From: Synechocystis sp. LKSZ1
Lineage (GTDB): Bacteria > Cyanobacteriota > Cyanobacteriia > Cyanobacteriales > Microcystaceae
Assembly: GCF_040436315.1 (NCBI RefSeq)
Contig: NZ_AP031572.1
Span: 1,922,001 to 1,986,000, forward strand
DNA length: 64,000 bases
Direction of reading: 5' to 3'
Below the pieces are notes generated by a model that worked only from the letters and a program-made list of their open reading frames with translations, had not been told where the DNA came from and made no database searches. Of the stretch, positions 40,283 through 48,917 are shown in pieces. The position numbers and the translations under genes are program-made. Position 1 is the first letter of the stretch. Each line of letters starts with the position of its first letter.

Positions 40283-40807
40283 CTACGCATAGTCCCCATC
40301 GGGGGCCGTATAACCCTGGAGTTTTTCGGGCTGGAGGGGACGCAAGAGGTCTGTGGCCCTGGCCCGCAACGCTGCCCCGCCGGTAACCACCACCAGATAC
40401 TTGCCCATTTTTAAATAATTCCGATAGGCCTGGGCATCACCACCACCGCCAAAGCTCAGACCAACACCACCGCCAACAAAATAGCTGCCCATGGCCCCGC
40501 CGATGGCCCCCAGGAGACCGCCGAGAATATGATTACCGGGATCACCGGCCCAGTCGAGAGTATGCAGGCCCGTAATTTGATTGAAGCCGTAGCCCGCCAC
40601 AAATCCAAAGGGAACCAGCCAATAGGCCATGAAAATCGCCCGCTGGCGACCCACCTGCTGGGGATCAATCAAGCCAAATTCATCGGCGGAACGGTAGCCT
40701 TGGCCAAGAATGGTGACTTGTTGAGAAGTAAAACCCTGGGCTTCGAGGGTAGTATAGGCGAGTTCTGCTTGGATACGGTCGCTAAGAACAGCGATGAGAT
40801 AGGACAT
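40283..40807 (-). CDS. Gly-rich membrane protein, 174 aa, unknown
   Basis: ATG 40807 (MSYLIAVLSDRIQAE) is chosen over a frame extending 43 codons upstream, which is Lys-rich and unlike a protein start. The N-terminal 60 residues look like a small ferredoxin-like or stress-protein fold. A hydrophobic, Gly-rich segment (about 65-130; GGLLGAIGGAMGSYFVGGG) could form one or two glycine-zipper membrane helices. The C-terminus (GKYLVVVTGG) resembles the N-terminal fold. I do not recognise the family. It is the first gene of the minus-strand run. Confidence 0.7.
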   Translation of the reverse strand: MSYLIAVLSDRIQAELAYTTLEAQGFTSQQVTILGQGYRSADEFGLIDPQQVGRQRAIFMAYWLVPFGFVAGYGFNQITGLHTLDWAGDPGNHILGGLLGAIGGAMGSYFVGGGVGLSFGGGGDAQAYRNYLKMGKYLVVVTGGAALRARATDLLRPLQPEKLQGYTAPDGDYA

Positions 40808-41411
40808 AAAAATGAAGGTCGCTGGGCAAGTCAATGCTTTTGTGAGGGGAACCTCCTTTTTACTATAGGGCAAGGGATACCGCTTCCTCTTCTTCGTTAC
40901 GTTGAGGAGCAACGAGGGCTGTTCACCAAGATTCACATTTCTTTAACGTTCCTTTCCATTTTTTTAATGATTTCACAACTTTTCTGGCCTCCCTTCTAAA
41001 CCCCCAGTTTTGTTTTAAGCAACACAAAATTTTGTGGCATTTTTGCTAGCCTAGGGTTGCCCATTGTGGCTAAGGTAGAGAGAGCCTGCGGGGAATATCG
41101 CCAATGTTGACGAAGTCTGCACCTGGCTGACCCCTTTGATTGCTGGGTTGATTGCTTATTTCAGTTAGACGCTTTCCCTTGGCTAATTTTCTTCCGAATC
41201 GACAATCTAAGTCCTAAGAATTTACCGCTAAACTCCAGGGATAGACCTTAAAAAATACTTAAAAAATACTGTCCTTGAAAAATTAATGGCACAATCGGCT
41301 CAATTACTTTTCTGAGTCCCTGCCTCGCTTTTCCTTTGACTTCCCTTGCAGGCCAGTGCCGACTGATTGCTCACCGGATTCCCGATATCCCTACCTTTTC
41401 CGTTTTTCCCC
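40808..41411. other. 604-bp intergenic region upstream of the sigma factor gene
   Basis: The gap separates divergent genes. At 41247-41268 the 11-mer CTTAAAAAATA is repeated exactly in tandem, giving helically phased A-tracts, followed by a weak -35-like TTGAAA at 41275. An ACACAAAATTTTGTGG palindrome lies near 41022-41037. No RNA gene or small coding frame was recognised. Confidence 0.5.
41247..41268. repeat. Tandem 11-bp A-tract repeat
   Basis: Two perfect copies of CTTAAAAAATA (41247-41257 and 41258-41268), about 145 bp upstream of the sigma factor start. Phased A-tracts bend DNA and can act as UP elements. Confidence 0.7.
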
Positions 41412-42515
41412 ATGATCTACGACGACACCTTTAACAGCCCGAACCTACCGCCGGTGGTAGACCTGACCCAGATGCCCCTCAATCTGGAGGATCAAACGGT
41501 CGCCGTCGATTTTTCCGAGCTTGTGGAACAATTTGGCAAGGCCTCGGGTTACAGCAAAAGTCCATCGGATGATACCGTCGGTGCTTTTTTTAAGGAAATG
41601 GCCCGCTATCCCCTGCTCAATGCAGAGGAAGAGGTCATCCTGGCTCAGCAAGTCCAATCCCTGGTGCAGGCAGAGGAAAAACGTCAGGCCCTTGAACAGG
41701 CCCGCCAGGCCCCTTTGACTAAGTTGGAATGGGCCGAGGCCATGGGCTTTAGTAACGAGCGTCAGTTTGAGGCCTGGCTCTACCGGGGCCGTTCGGCTAA
41801 ACGCAAAATGATTCGCTCGAATTTGCGCCTTGTGGTCTCCATTGCCAAGCGTTACCTAAATCGTGGCGTACCATTCCTCGATCTCATTCAAGAAGGGGCC
41901 ATTGGTCTGAATCGGGCCTCGGAAAAATTTGACCCCAACAAGGGCTATAAGTTTTCGACCTATGCCTACTGGTGGATTCGCCAGGCCATTACCCGTACTA
42001 TTGCCAACGATGCTCGTACTATCCGTCTGCCGATCCACATCGTTGAGAAACTCAATAAACTCAAAAAGGCCCAGCGCTTACTTAAACAAGAACTCCAGCG
42101 CAACCCCAATGAGCAGGAATTGGCCCAGGCCCTCGAAATTCCTCCCAGTCAACTGCGGCATCTCTTGCAACTCCGTCGCCAATCCCTTTCCCTCAACCAT
42201 CGAGTGGGGAAAGGAGAGGATACCGAGCTGGTGGATCTGCTGGAAGACCAGGATGTGCCTCTACCCGAAGACCTAATTAACGAGGCCATGCTCCGCCAGG
42301 AAATCTTTGAGGTGTTGGGGGATGTCCTCACCGAGCGAGAAAAGGAAGTAATCTGCCTGCGCTATGGCCTAGCCAGTAACCAGACCTACACCCTAGAGGA
42401 AGTGGGGGTGATGTTTAATCTTTCGCGGGAACGGGTGCGCCAAATCCAGAGCAAGGCCATGCGGAAATTGCGTCGTCCCCAAGTGGCCCGGCGACTCAAG
42501 GGTTGGTTGACCTAG
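41412..42515 (+). CDS. Group 2 RNA polymerase sigma-70 factor
   Basis: A 367-aa sigma factor with region 1.2 (DDTVGAFFKEMARYPLL, about 53-69) and region 2 (RKMIRSNLRLVVSIAKRYLNRGVPFLDLIQEG). Region 2.3-2.4 includes YKFSTYAYWWIRQAITR, region 3 covers about 195-260, and the region 4 helix-turn-helix is YTLEEVGVMFNLSRERVRQIQ. Its length and short N-terminus exclude the principal SigA and indicate a non-essential group 2 factor (SigB-E type); the subtype cannot be fixed. ATG 41412 (MIYDD) is preferred to a start 15 codons upstream. It shares a CTAG stop with the convergent ATPase gene. Confidence 0.92.
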   Translation: MIYDDTFNSPNLPPVVDLTQMPLNLEDQTVAVDFSELVEQFGKASGYSKSPSDDTVGAFFKEMARYPLLNAEEEVILAQQVQSLVQAEEKRQALEQARQAPLTKLEWAEAMGFSNERQFEAWLYRGRSAKRKMIRSNLRLVVSIAKRYLNRGVPFLDLIQEGAIGLNRASEKFDPNKGYKFSTYAYWWIRQAITRTIANDARTIRLPIHIVEKLNKLKKAQRLLKQELQRNPNEQELAQALEIPPSQLRHLLQLRRQSLSLNHRVGKGEDTELVDLLEDQDVPLPEDLINEAMLRQEIFEVLGDVLTEREKEVICLRYGLASNQTYTLEEVGVMFNLSRERVRQIQSKAMRKLRRPQVARRLKGWLT

Positions 42516-43285
42516 GGAATCGGGCCAGAAGTACTGCCGGTAAAAAACTGCTTGAGGAGAGGATGGTCAGATTGATAGGCCGCTTCGGTAGGGCCGTCCC
42601 ATTGGATTTTGCCGTCGTAGAGAAAAATAATCCGCTGAGTGGTATTTTCGATGGTGCTAAATTGATGGGTCACGATCAGGTAAGCACAACAGGCCTGGTC
42701 TTGTACCAAAAGGTGATGGATTAGGCGCTCAACCCGTGTGGAGGCGATGGGGTCTAGGCCAGCCGTAGGTTCATCGTAGAGTAGGATTCTTCCCTGGCCC
42801 TGGGTTTCTTCGGGATGGGCCAGGATTGCCCGAGCCAAGCTCACCCGCTTACGCATCCCCCCGGAAAGTTCCGCCGGCAAGCGGTCGCCAATCCCGGGTA
42901 AGCCGACGAGGGCCAATTTTTCCTCCACCAGTTGACGAATCAGTACCGGAGAGAGGCGGGAGTGGCGGTAGAGGGCAAAGCCCACATTCTCATCTACCGT
43001 GAGGGAATCAAACAGGGCCGATTGCTGAAAGACCAGGCCAACCCCCAGGGCACTTTCCCCCTGTTCAATGGTGCGCCGTCGCCACTGCCCTTGCACAAAA
43101 ACGGCCCCGGCATCGGGTTGTTGCAGGCCCGCAATAATCCGCAGAATCGTTGACTTGCCGGTTCCCGAAGGGCCAATCACACCCACGGCTTCCCCCGGAT
43201 AGATTTTGAGGTCTACGTTGTCGAGGATCACTTTACTGCCAAAACGCTGGCAGACCCCTTGTAATTCAACGACGGGCTCCGGCAT
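42512..43285 (-). CDS. ABC transporter ATP-binding protein, Mla/TGD3 type
   Basis: A 257-aa ATPase with Walker A GPSGTGKS (38-45), the signature LSGGMRKR and Walker B ILLYDEPTAGLDP. The LSGGMRKRV form and DENVGFAL match MlaF and plastid TGD3, ATPases of MCE-type lipid transporters between the cell envelope membranes. The MlaE-type permease and MCE protein are not adjacent, so the assignment rests on sequence. It follows the DegT aminotransferase gene by 7 bp. Confidence 0.88.
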   Translation of the reverse strand: MPEPVVELQGVCQRFGSKVILDNVDLKIYPGEAVGVIGPSGTGKSTILRIIAGLQQPDAGAVFVQGQWRRRTIEQGESALGVGLVFQQSALFDSLTVDENVGFALYRHSRLSPVLIRQLVEEKLALVGLPGIGDRLPAELSGGMRKRVSLARAILAHPEETQGQGRILLYDEPTAGLDPIASTRVERLIHHLLVQDQACCAYLIVTHQFSTIENTTQRIIFLYDGKIQWDGPTEAAYQSDHPLLKQFFTGSTSGPIP

Positions 43286-43292
43286 TGGCTGG

Positions 43293-44426
43293 CTAAGCTC
43301 CTAGGTGACGGACGAGGGCCGCTCCGACCCGCTCCGCTTCGGCCTCCGTCATGCCTGAGGTGAGGGGAGGACAAATATGCCTCGGACACCAATACTCGGC
43401 CTGGGGAAAGGACTGGCCCGCACAAATTCCTGCAAAGACGGGTTGCTGATGGCAGGGAATTTCATAAACGGTTCCCCCTAGGAAGATTTGCTCCTCGGCC
43501 AGGGCCTGTTTAACCTCTAGGGTTGTTTTGCCCTCCGGTAACAGAACAATAAGTTTATATTGACTGGCCCGATCCATGTGATCGGTACTGACAAAGGTCA
43601 AGCCCGCAGCCCGCAGGGGAGCCGTAATTAATTCGTAGGCCCGTTGGCGACGGGTGAGCATCTGGTCTAACTTGGCCAGGTGGATTTGGCCAAGAACCGC
43701 ATGGATCTCCGTCATCCGGGTACTATTGCCAAAATCCGTATGCAGGCCACCAAAATTCATCCCCCGTTTGCCCTGGTTCCGTAGCGAGCGGGCAATTAGG
43801 TCTTCCTGCTCATCATTGAGGGTGATCATGCCCCCTTCAAAGGTGGTCATAACCTTGGTGGGAAAGAAGGAAAAAGCGGCCCCATCCCCTAAATTGCCGG
43901 CCTGGACATCGTTGAGCTGACTGCCGTGGGCGTGGGCTGTATCTTCTAGAACAAACAGGCCCTTTTGATGACAATAATCCACGACTTGGGGAAATTCCGG
44001 GGAAATCACCCCGCCAATGTGCACCCACAGCACCCCGGAGAGGGGTTTGGCGTAGGTTTGGCCCTCTACCGCGGCCTGAACCATGGCTAGGGAAGGGGCA
44101 AAGGTTTTCGGCTCCATATCGAGGTACTGGACCTCCCCGCCGACCCGGAGTACGGCGGCAACAGTGGCAAAATTCGTGTTGGTGGGAACTAAAACCGTTG
44201 TATTTTCTGCTTGCTTGAGACGGAGCAGGATTTCTAGTCCAGAGGAACCACTATTGACAGAGACAGCGTAGCGAGTGCCGACGTAGGCCGCAAAGGCCTG
44301 TTCAAAGGCCTGACTATGGGGCCCGAGGATTAAGGTTCCTGATTTGAGGATTTGACGCGCTTCCGAGAGAAACAACTCAATCTCTTCGTCGGTAATATCG
44401 AAGTAAAAGGGCTTAATTGGTTCCAC
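43293..44426 (-). CDS. DegT/DnrJ/EryC1/StrS family aminotransferase
   Basis: A 377-aa PLP enzyme of the sugar aminotransferase family. NSGSSGLEILLR (58-69) holds the phosphate-binding region, EDTAHAHGS (161-169) the PLP-stacking segment, and FFPTKVMTTFEGGM (187-200) the catalytic K191. Such enzymes make amino sugars for surface polysaccharides or antibiotics, though a few members use other substrates. No sugar-nucleotide genes are close; the next gene on the strand is an ABC ATPase, 7 bp away, suggesting co-transcription. The substrate is unknown. Confidence 0.88.
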   Translation of the reverse strand: MEPIKPFYFDITDEEIELFLSEARQILKSGTLILGPHSQAFEQAFAAYVGTRYAVSVNSGSSGLEILLRLKQAENTTVLVPTNTNFATVAAVLRVGGEVQYLDMEPKTFAPSLAMVQAAVEGQTYAKPLSGVLWVHIGGVISPEFPQVVDYCHQKGLFVLEDTAHAHGSQLNDVQAGNLGDGAAFSFFPTKVMTTFEGGMITLNDEQEDLIARSLRNQGKRGMNFGGLHTDFGNSTRMTEIHAVLGQIHLAKLDQMLTRRQRAYELITAPLRAAGLTFVSTDHMDRASQYKLIVLLPEGKTTLEVKQALAEEQIFLGGTVYEIPCHQQPVFAGICAGQSFPQAEYWCPRHICPPLTSGMTEAEAERVGAALVRHLGA

Positions 44427-44632
44427 GGTAATTGCAAGCGAATAGGCTGGGACTATTTTATCGCCATATTAGCTTTCAGGATTGATGAGTCAAACCGTAA
44501 CACTTAGCTACAATCTATTTTTTTTAAGTAAAGAGCCACTTCTGCACCCCTGTCGCTCTGTCGTCCTTGGCCAAAGTAACGCAGAAGGAAGAGATGGAGA
44601 AAGTTGACCCAAAGGGCTTCAGGGCCAAGGCC

Positions 44633-44812
44633 CTAGAATAAGGACTTTTTCATCAAGTCACGGATTAGGTTATCTCGAACCATCAATTGCTGCATAGCAT
44701 CTAGAAGATGGTTGATAACGGCATCCCGGTCTAGATCCTGATATTCCTGCTGGAGGCACTGCAATTGAAATTGCTGTTCCAAGGATAATTCAAAAGCATT
44801 ACTGTTCATCAT
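44633..44812 (-). CDS. nblA: Phycobilisome degradation protein NblA (second copy)
   Basis: A 59-aa protein: MMNSNAFELSLEQQFQLQ, then LQQEYQDLDRD, and LMVRDNLIRDLMKK at the end. The FEL-LEQQF start and the MVRDNLIRDLM tail are the NblA signature. NblA binds phycobiliproteins and ClpC so that phycobilisomes are degraded during nitrogen or sulfur starvation. AAGGAG lies before the ATG and overlaps the stop codon of the upstream copy, only 11 bp away. A hairpin AGGGCC-AA-GGCCCT overlaps its stop. Confidence 0.85.
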   Translation of the reverse strand: MMNSNAFELSLEQQFQLQCLQQEYQDLDRDAVINHLLDAMQQLMVRDNLIRDLMKKSLF

Positions 44813-44823
44813 GGTGTAACTCC

Positions 44824-45012
44824 TTAGCCCAGGGGCTGGATAGGGGCTTGTTGCATCAAGTCTCTGAGGACATTGGTTTTGATCATCAGCAGACGAGAGG
44901 CCTGAACCAGTAATTCCAAAGCCTGGTCTCGGCTCATGCCCTGGGCCGCATCGTGTAGGCGCCGAAATTCAAACTGCTGTTCCATAGTGAGCTCAAAGGA
45001 TTGAGATTCCAT
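44824..45012 (-). CDS. nblA: Phycobilisome degradation protein NblA (first copy)
   Basis: A 62-aa protein: MESQSFELTMEQQFEFRRLH at the start and MIKTNVLRDLMQQA near the end. ATG 45012 has a strong AGGAGGT eight bases upstream; the frame extends further but without homology. With the second copy it forms a tandem pair, as in other unicellular cyanobacteria that carry nblA1 and nblA2. The two copies differ clearly in sequence, so it is not a recent duplication. Confidence 0.88.
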   Translation of the reverse strand: MESQSFELTMEQQFEFRRLHDAAQGMSRDQALELLVQASRLLMIKTNVLRDLMQQAPIQPLG

Positions 45013-45555
45013 CGGGATGACCTCCTGACTGTTGATGTTAAGTAAAGTAACAAATAAATTGACAAAGTGTCTAGGGTGTGAAACTAGATTGTCGAGGAGT
45101 TGTCTTTGTTCCCGCCCTGGGAGGCGATGCACACGGCTTCATTTTTAGCAATACATAATTGTAAAGTTTGCTCAAAATGAACAAAATCCTGAGCGGTAGT
45201 GACGAAATGACTGGATAGTTGGCTAAATTCCTGGAGAATTCCCCCAATTGTTTGACGAAGGGGATAGCGAATCTGTAATAATCTAGGGGGGCCATGGACT
45301 CAGCGAGTTCTCAGCACCAGCCTTTAAGTCTCTCCTTCGATGCAAGTCCGGCTCTTCCCATCCCAGCGCAACCCAAGAGGTAGATTCATTTTGACGGCAA
45401 GGGTCGATAATGGTGTAGCAGGTGACGTTTTAAAAATAGAGGGAATTCCCATCGGTGATTCTTCCTCCGGTGTCGTACCTTTGATGCGGTTGGGGACTGT
45501 GCCCTGTTTATCAAACTTTTCTTTTATATCTAATATTCCTGGAGGTCTGTAACCC
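45013..45555. other. 543-bp region between divergent nblA and RRM genes
   Basis: It holds the nblA promoter on the minus strand and a leader for the RNA-binding protein gene on the plus strand. GTTAAGTAAAGTAAC (about 45036) has inverted GTTA/TAAC ends close to the nblA start. I do not see a GTA-N8-TAC NtcA site. TTGACG (45391-45396) with TGTAGC 17 bp later is a weak promoter candidate for the RRM gene. GGAGG lies at 45541-45545. A 74-codon minus frame here (45071-45295) is judged non-coding. Confidence 0.4.
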
Positions 45556-46047
45556 ATGTCCGTTCGTCTCTACGTCGGTAATTTGCCCAAAGAAGCCATT
45601 GAGCGCGAAGCATTACAAGAAGTTTTTGCCGAAGCCAACGCCGTGGTTTCGACCAAGGTGATCAAGGATCGTAAAACGGGAAAATGCCGAGGCTTTGCCT
45701 TCGTGACAGTTTCCACTGACGAAGCCGCTGATGAATTTATCGAAAAGTATAACGGCCAATCCTTTATGGATAGCGAGCTAAAAATTGAAAAGGCCCTGCC
45801 CCGGGAAAAAGGCAAAAAAGAAGACGAGGAAGAGGGAGCAGAAGGCCCTAGCCTCGAAGCCAATAGCGATGAAACTGCCGCTCCCACCAGCAAGGCGAAG
45901 AAGTCAGATAAAAAGCGGGGGGGACGGACTCGGAATCAAGGCCAAGCTAACGTGGTGTCTAGCGGTCTGGAAGGATTTCAGCCCGATCCTCGCTGGGCTA
46001 GCCAACTGGCCCTCCTCAAGGAGCAACTCGCGGCCACTAATAACTAA
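45556..46047 (+). CDS. RRM RNA-binding protein (Rbp3-like)
   Basis: A 163-aa protein with one RNA recognition motif (1-80): RNP2 LYVGNL (5-10) and RNP1 KCRGFAFV (43-50). It is followed by an acidic/basic low-complexity linker (85-135) and a conserved C-terminal helix (DPRWASQLALLKEQL). Cyanobacterial RRM proteins with this long C-terminus resemble Rbp3, reported to help place photosynthetic mRNAs at thylakoids; the shorter Gly-rich Rbp proteins respond to cold. GGAGG is 10 bases before the ATG. rpiA follows 38 bp later. Confidence 0.88.
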   Translation: MSVRLYVGNLPKEAIEREALQEVFAEANAVVSTKVIKDRKTGKCRGFAFVTVSTDEAADEFIEKYNGQSFMDSELKIEKALPREKGKKEDEEEGAEGPSLEANSDETAAPTSKAKKSDKKRGGRTRNQGQANVVSSGLEGFQPDPRWASQLALLKEQLAATNN

Positions 46048-46085
46048 CAACCCAGGCAATATTCTGAAGTAACGTTGAGATCACA

Positions 46086-46799
46086 ATGCCAGAAACAGCA
46101 ATAGACCTAACTAAGCTTATGAAGGAAGCCGTGGGCCGAGCCGCTGCGGCCCGAGTGCAATCCAATTCCATTGTGGGGTTAGGGACAGGTTCCACTACCG
46201 CCTACGCCCTACAGTTCATTGGGGAACGGCTTCAAAATGGGGAACTCAGTAATGTGGTGGGGATTCCTACCTCCTTCCAAGCTGAGGTATTGGCCCGCAA
46301 GTATGGGATTCCCTTGACGACTTTAGATGTGGTAGACCGCATTGATATTGCCATTGATGGGGCCGATGAAGTAGATCCTCAAAAAAACTTAATTAAGGGG
46401 GGCGGAGCCGCCCACACCCGCGAAAAAATCGTCGATGCGCTTGCCGATGTCTTTCTCGTCGTCGTCGATAGCGGCAAGCTGGTAGAAAACTTGGGATCTA
46501 CCTTTTTACTGCCTGTGGAGGTGATTCCCATGGCCCTGACTCCGGTGATGCGGGCCTTGGAAAAATTGGGGGGCCAACCCGAATTGCGTATGGGGGTCAA
46601 AAAAGCTGGCCCCGTGGTGACCGACCAAGGCAATTTAGTGATTGATGTTAAGTTCGACCGCATCGACAATCCAGCGGAACTCGAAAAAACGATTAACAAC
46701 CTACCGGGAGTTCTAGAGAATGGCCTCTTTGTCGGGGTTGCTGATGTGGTTTTAGTCGGTGAAGTGATCGACGGCAAACCCTCGGTGCGGGAGTTTTAA
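46086..46799 (+). CDS. rpiA: Ribose-5-phosphate isomerase A
   Basis: A 237-aa RpiA that interconverts ribose-5-phosphate and ribulose-5-phosphate in the Calvin cycle and pentose phosphate pathway. [12 protein letters not shown] (about 31-42) binds phosphate, and IDGADEVD (about 87-94) and [14 protein letters not shown] (about 99-112) hold the catalytic Asp, Lys and Glu. It shares the palindromic stop TTAA with the convergent gene. Confidence 0.96.
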   Translation: MPETAIDLTKLMKEAVGRAAAARVQSNSIVGLGTGSTTAYALQFIGERLQNGELSNVVGIPTSFQAEVLARKYGIPLTTLDVVDRIDIAIDGADEVDPQKNLIKGGGAAHTREKIVDALADVFLVVVDSGKLVENLGSTFLLPVEVIPMALTPVMRALEKLGGQPELRMGVKKAGPVVTDQGNLVIDVKFDRIDNPAELEKTINNLPGVLENGLFVGVADVVLVGEVIDGKPSVREF

Positions 46800-47206
46800 C
46801 CTCTGGCATGGGATGTCCCAGGGTTAGAAAAAGACGATAACTTTTGGCAAAGACGCTGGGCCAGGCCCCCAGACTTGAGCGGCTCAAGATATCCGTCGGT
46901 GTTGACCTTGACTCGGTCTCGACAATTGTAGCGCTGGGGGGCCTGGGGGATCCCATCCATCGTTACCACCACTCGATACTCCCAGGGATATTTGGCACTG
47001 CGTTTGACGGTCTCCAGGCAAAGGGTGTGGGGCCCTTCAATACGACAAAGGTTCACTTGGGCAAAGGCCGGTGCCATACTCCCGCCAAGCCACCCGAGGC
47101 CGCTATAGTAACCGGCCAGGAGCAGACAAGCCGAAAGATTGACGACGAATTTAGGAATTCTGACTAATCTGGGAATATATCCTAACCCACCAGGGAAACT
47201 GTTCAC
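46796..47206 (-). CDS. Hypothetical exported protein, 136 aa
   Basis: The start GTG 47206 overlaps the stop of the upstream gene in GTGA, a coupling arrangement. A hydrophobic stretch (about residues 18-45) ends in PAFAQ, compatible with a signal peptide with a long basic N-region. The mature part has four cysteines (CRIEG, TLCLE, NCRDR, RLCQK), likely two disulfides. I do not recognise the family. Confidence 0.65.
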   Translation of the reverse strand: MNSFPGGLGYIPRLVRIPKFVVNLSACLLLAGYYSGLGWLGGSMAPAFAQVNLCRIEGPHTLCLETVKRSAKYPWEYRVVVTMDGIPQAPQRYNCRDRVKVNTDGYLEPLKSGGLAQRLCQKLSSFSNPGTSHARG

Positions 47207-47454
47207 AGTCTTTCAACACTGCCGAAGAAAATCGGCTCTACCCGAATGGCCACGATGGCCGCTGGCCGAACTACCATGTACTCCCCTTGAATATTTTTGA
47301 TCGGAACCGTGACAAATTCCTGGGAATCGTACTTAGGGACAACCTCTTTACTGTACCATTGTTGAAATTCTTGAATATTCAAAAAACGAACTTCCTCCCG
47401 ATGGCCATTGGACAGGAAAAGATGGATTGCGTACTCGTCGGGTTTCTGAGGCAT
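47203..47454 (-). CDS. Conserved hypothetical protein, 83 aa
   Basis: A soluble protein opening MPQKPDEYAIHLFLSNGHRE, with mixed alpha/beta character (EVRFLNIQEFQQWY; FVTVPIKNIQGEYMVVRP). There is no signal or membrane segment. It looks like a small protein conserved in cyanobacteria, function unknown. Its TGA stop overlaps the GTG start of the next gene. Confidence 0.7.
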   Translation of the reverse strand: MPQKPDEYAIHLFLSNGHREEVRFLNIQEFQQWYSKEVVPKYDSQEFVTVPIKNIQGEYMVVRPAAIVAIRVEPIFFGSVERL

Positions 47455-47521
47455 AGCTAATTTAGCAAATCATTCACTCAGAATTATCAACGATGGCGGC
47501 ATCCCACGGAGCAAAACTTTG

Positions 47522-48778
47522 ATGGATCTAACCATTGCGATCCAATTAGCAACAGCCCTAGCCTTGGGGATGATTATCGGTCTAGAACGGGGATGGTCTA
47601 CCCGTACAGACCCAGACCAGCAGGGAAGTGGGGGAGTTCGGAGTTTTGGCTTAGTCGGCTTATTAGGCGCGATCACGGCCCTCTTGGCCAACCAATGGGG
47701 TTGGGGCATTCTCGGGCTAGCCTTCCTTGGCTTGGCCCTTTTGGCCACAACGGCCTACGCTTTGACTGCCCGTCATTCCCAGGATTACGGCACAACTACG
47801 GAACTGGCGTTATTAATCACCTTTGTTTTGGGCGCTTTAGTCGTCAGGAATTTGGCCCTGGAGGCCGTGGCGGCCGCCGTTGTTGTCACCTGGTTATTAC
47901 GGGCCAAACAAAATATCCAAAAAACCCTCGTCTTTCTCCAGTCAGAGGAATTAATCGCCACCTTGCAGGTGCTCCTGATTGCCACGGTGGCCCTGCCCCT
48001 CTTGCCGAACCGTGACCTGGGGCCTTGGCAAGCCATCAATCCCAGGGCTGTAGGCTGGCTGGTTTTACTGATTATGGGCATTTCCTACGGAGGCTATTTT
48101 GCCCTGCGACTCTGGCGCAATCAAGTGGGCCTGTTGCTAGCCGGTTTACTGGGAGGCCTGGCTTCCTCCACGGCTACCACCCTGGCCCTGGCACGACTGG
48201 CGCGACAAAACTGTGACCAGATTCCTAGCTTAGCGGCGGGTATTGTCTTGGCCACCGGAACCATGGCCCCCCGCTTGTTTTTGGAGATTACATTCCTTCA
48301 GCCGGCCTTGGCCCAATCCCTACTGCTCCCCCTGGCCGCTCTGGTGATTGTCCCCTTGATCGGTGGCCTGGGAATTCTCTATCGCTATCCCTCCCCCGCA
48401 ACGCCATCCCCTTGGCCCGTCACCAACCCGGTCGATCTACTCAGTGCTAGCCAGTATGCTGGTTTGTTGGTGGTTCTTTCTATCCTCATTCAGGGAGTCC
48501 GTTCAGCCCTCGGAACAGCGGGTGTCTATGGCCTGGCGGCTCTTTCCGGCCTAGCTGATGTAGATACGGTAAGCATTGCCCTAGCGCGTTCCGTTAATCA
48601 GGATTTGGCCCTACAGACCGCCCAGCAGGCCATTTTCTTAGCGGTGGTGATGAACACTTTGATCAAAATTGCGCTGGCTTGGTTGATTGGCGGCCGGCAA
48701 TTGGCCCAATGGTGCGGGGCCGTCCTACTGATGAGTCTGGGGGTGAGTGCCCTGGGTATTGCATATATAGGCAGATGA
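47522..48778 (+). CDS. MgtC/SapB-DUF4010 membrane protein
   Basis: A 418-aa polytopic protein. Residues 1-135 match MgtC/SapB (IQLATALALGMIIGLERGWS at the start; GGVRSFGLVGLLGAITALL), and residues 160-415 match DUF4010 with about seven helices (YGGYFALRLW; GLLGGLASSTATT). MgtC proteins inhibit F-type ATP synthase or help growth at low magnesium in other bacteria; the fused form's role is unknown. ATG 47522 is used instead of a TTG one codon upstream. Confidence 0.88.
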   Translation: MDLTIAIQLATALALGMIIGLERGWSTRTDPDQQGSGGVRSFGLVGLLGAITALLANQWGWGILGLAFLGLALLATTAYALTARHSQDYGTTTELALLITFVLGALVVRNLALEAVAAAVVVTWLLRAKQNIQKTLVFLQSEELIATLQVLLIATVALPLLPNRDLGPWQAINPRAVGWLVLLIMGISYGGYFALRLWRNQVGLLLAGLLGGLASSTATTLALARLARQNCDQIPSLAAGIVLATGTMAPRLFLEITFLQPALAQSLLLPLAALVIVPLIGGLGILYRYPSPATPSPWPVTNPVDLLSASQYAGLLVVLSILIQGVRSALGTAGVYGLAALSGLADVDTVSIALARSVNQDLALQTAQQAIFLAVVMNTLIKIALAWLIGGRQLAQWCGAVLLMSLGVSALGIAYIGR

Positions 48779-48917
48779 ATAGAGGAAATCAAAATGCAAT
48801 ACCCCGAGTGTCAATCTACCGATGACGCTATTAGCGTTTATTTTCTGGGCTTTGTTGTCGATCCAGAGAGCTAGGATGGTAGGTAGGGCCAGAAGCGACT
48901 AGTTCAGTGGAGGATCT

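Noticed and set aside
45071-45295. 74-codon minus-strand frame upstream of nblA
   Set aside because: No ribosome site and no homology recognised; the end is Pro/Thr-rich and it covers the likely nblA promoter region.
45013-45300. NtcA site expected before nblA
   Set aside because: I searched by eye for GTA-N8-TAC and found none; the GTTA/TAAC dyad near 45036 does not fit the consensus.
48794-48874. 26-codon frame beginning MQYPECQSTD, like the start of an IS1-family transposase
   Set aside because: Only about ten residues look similar, the second cysteine spacing is wrong, and no other transposase remnant or terminal repeat is nearby.
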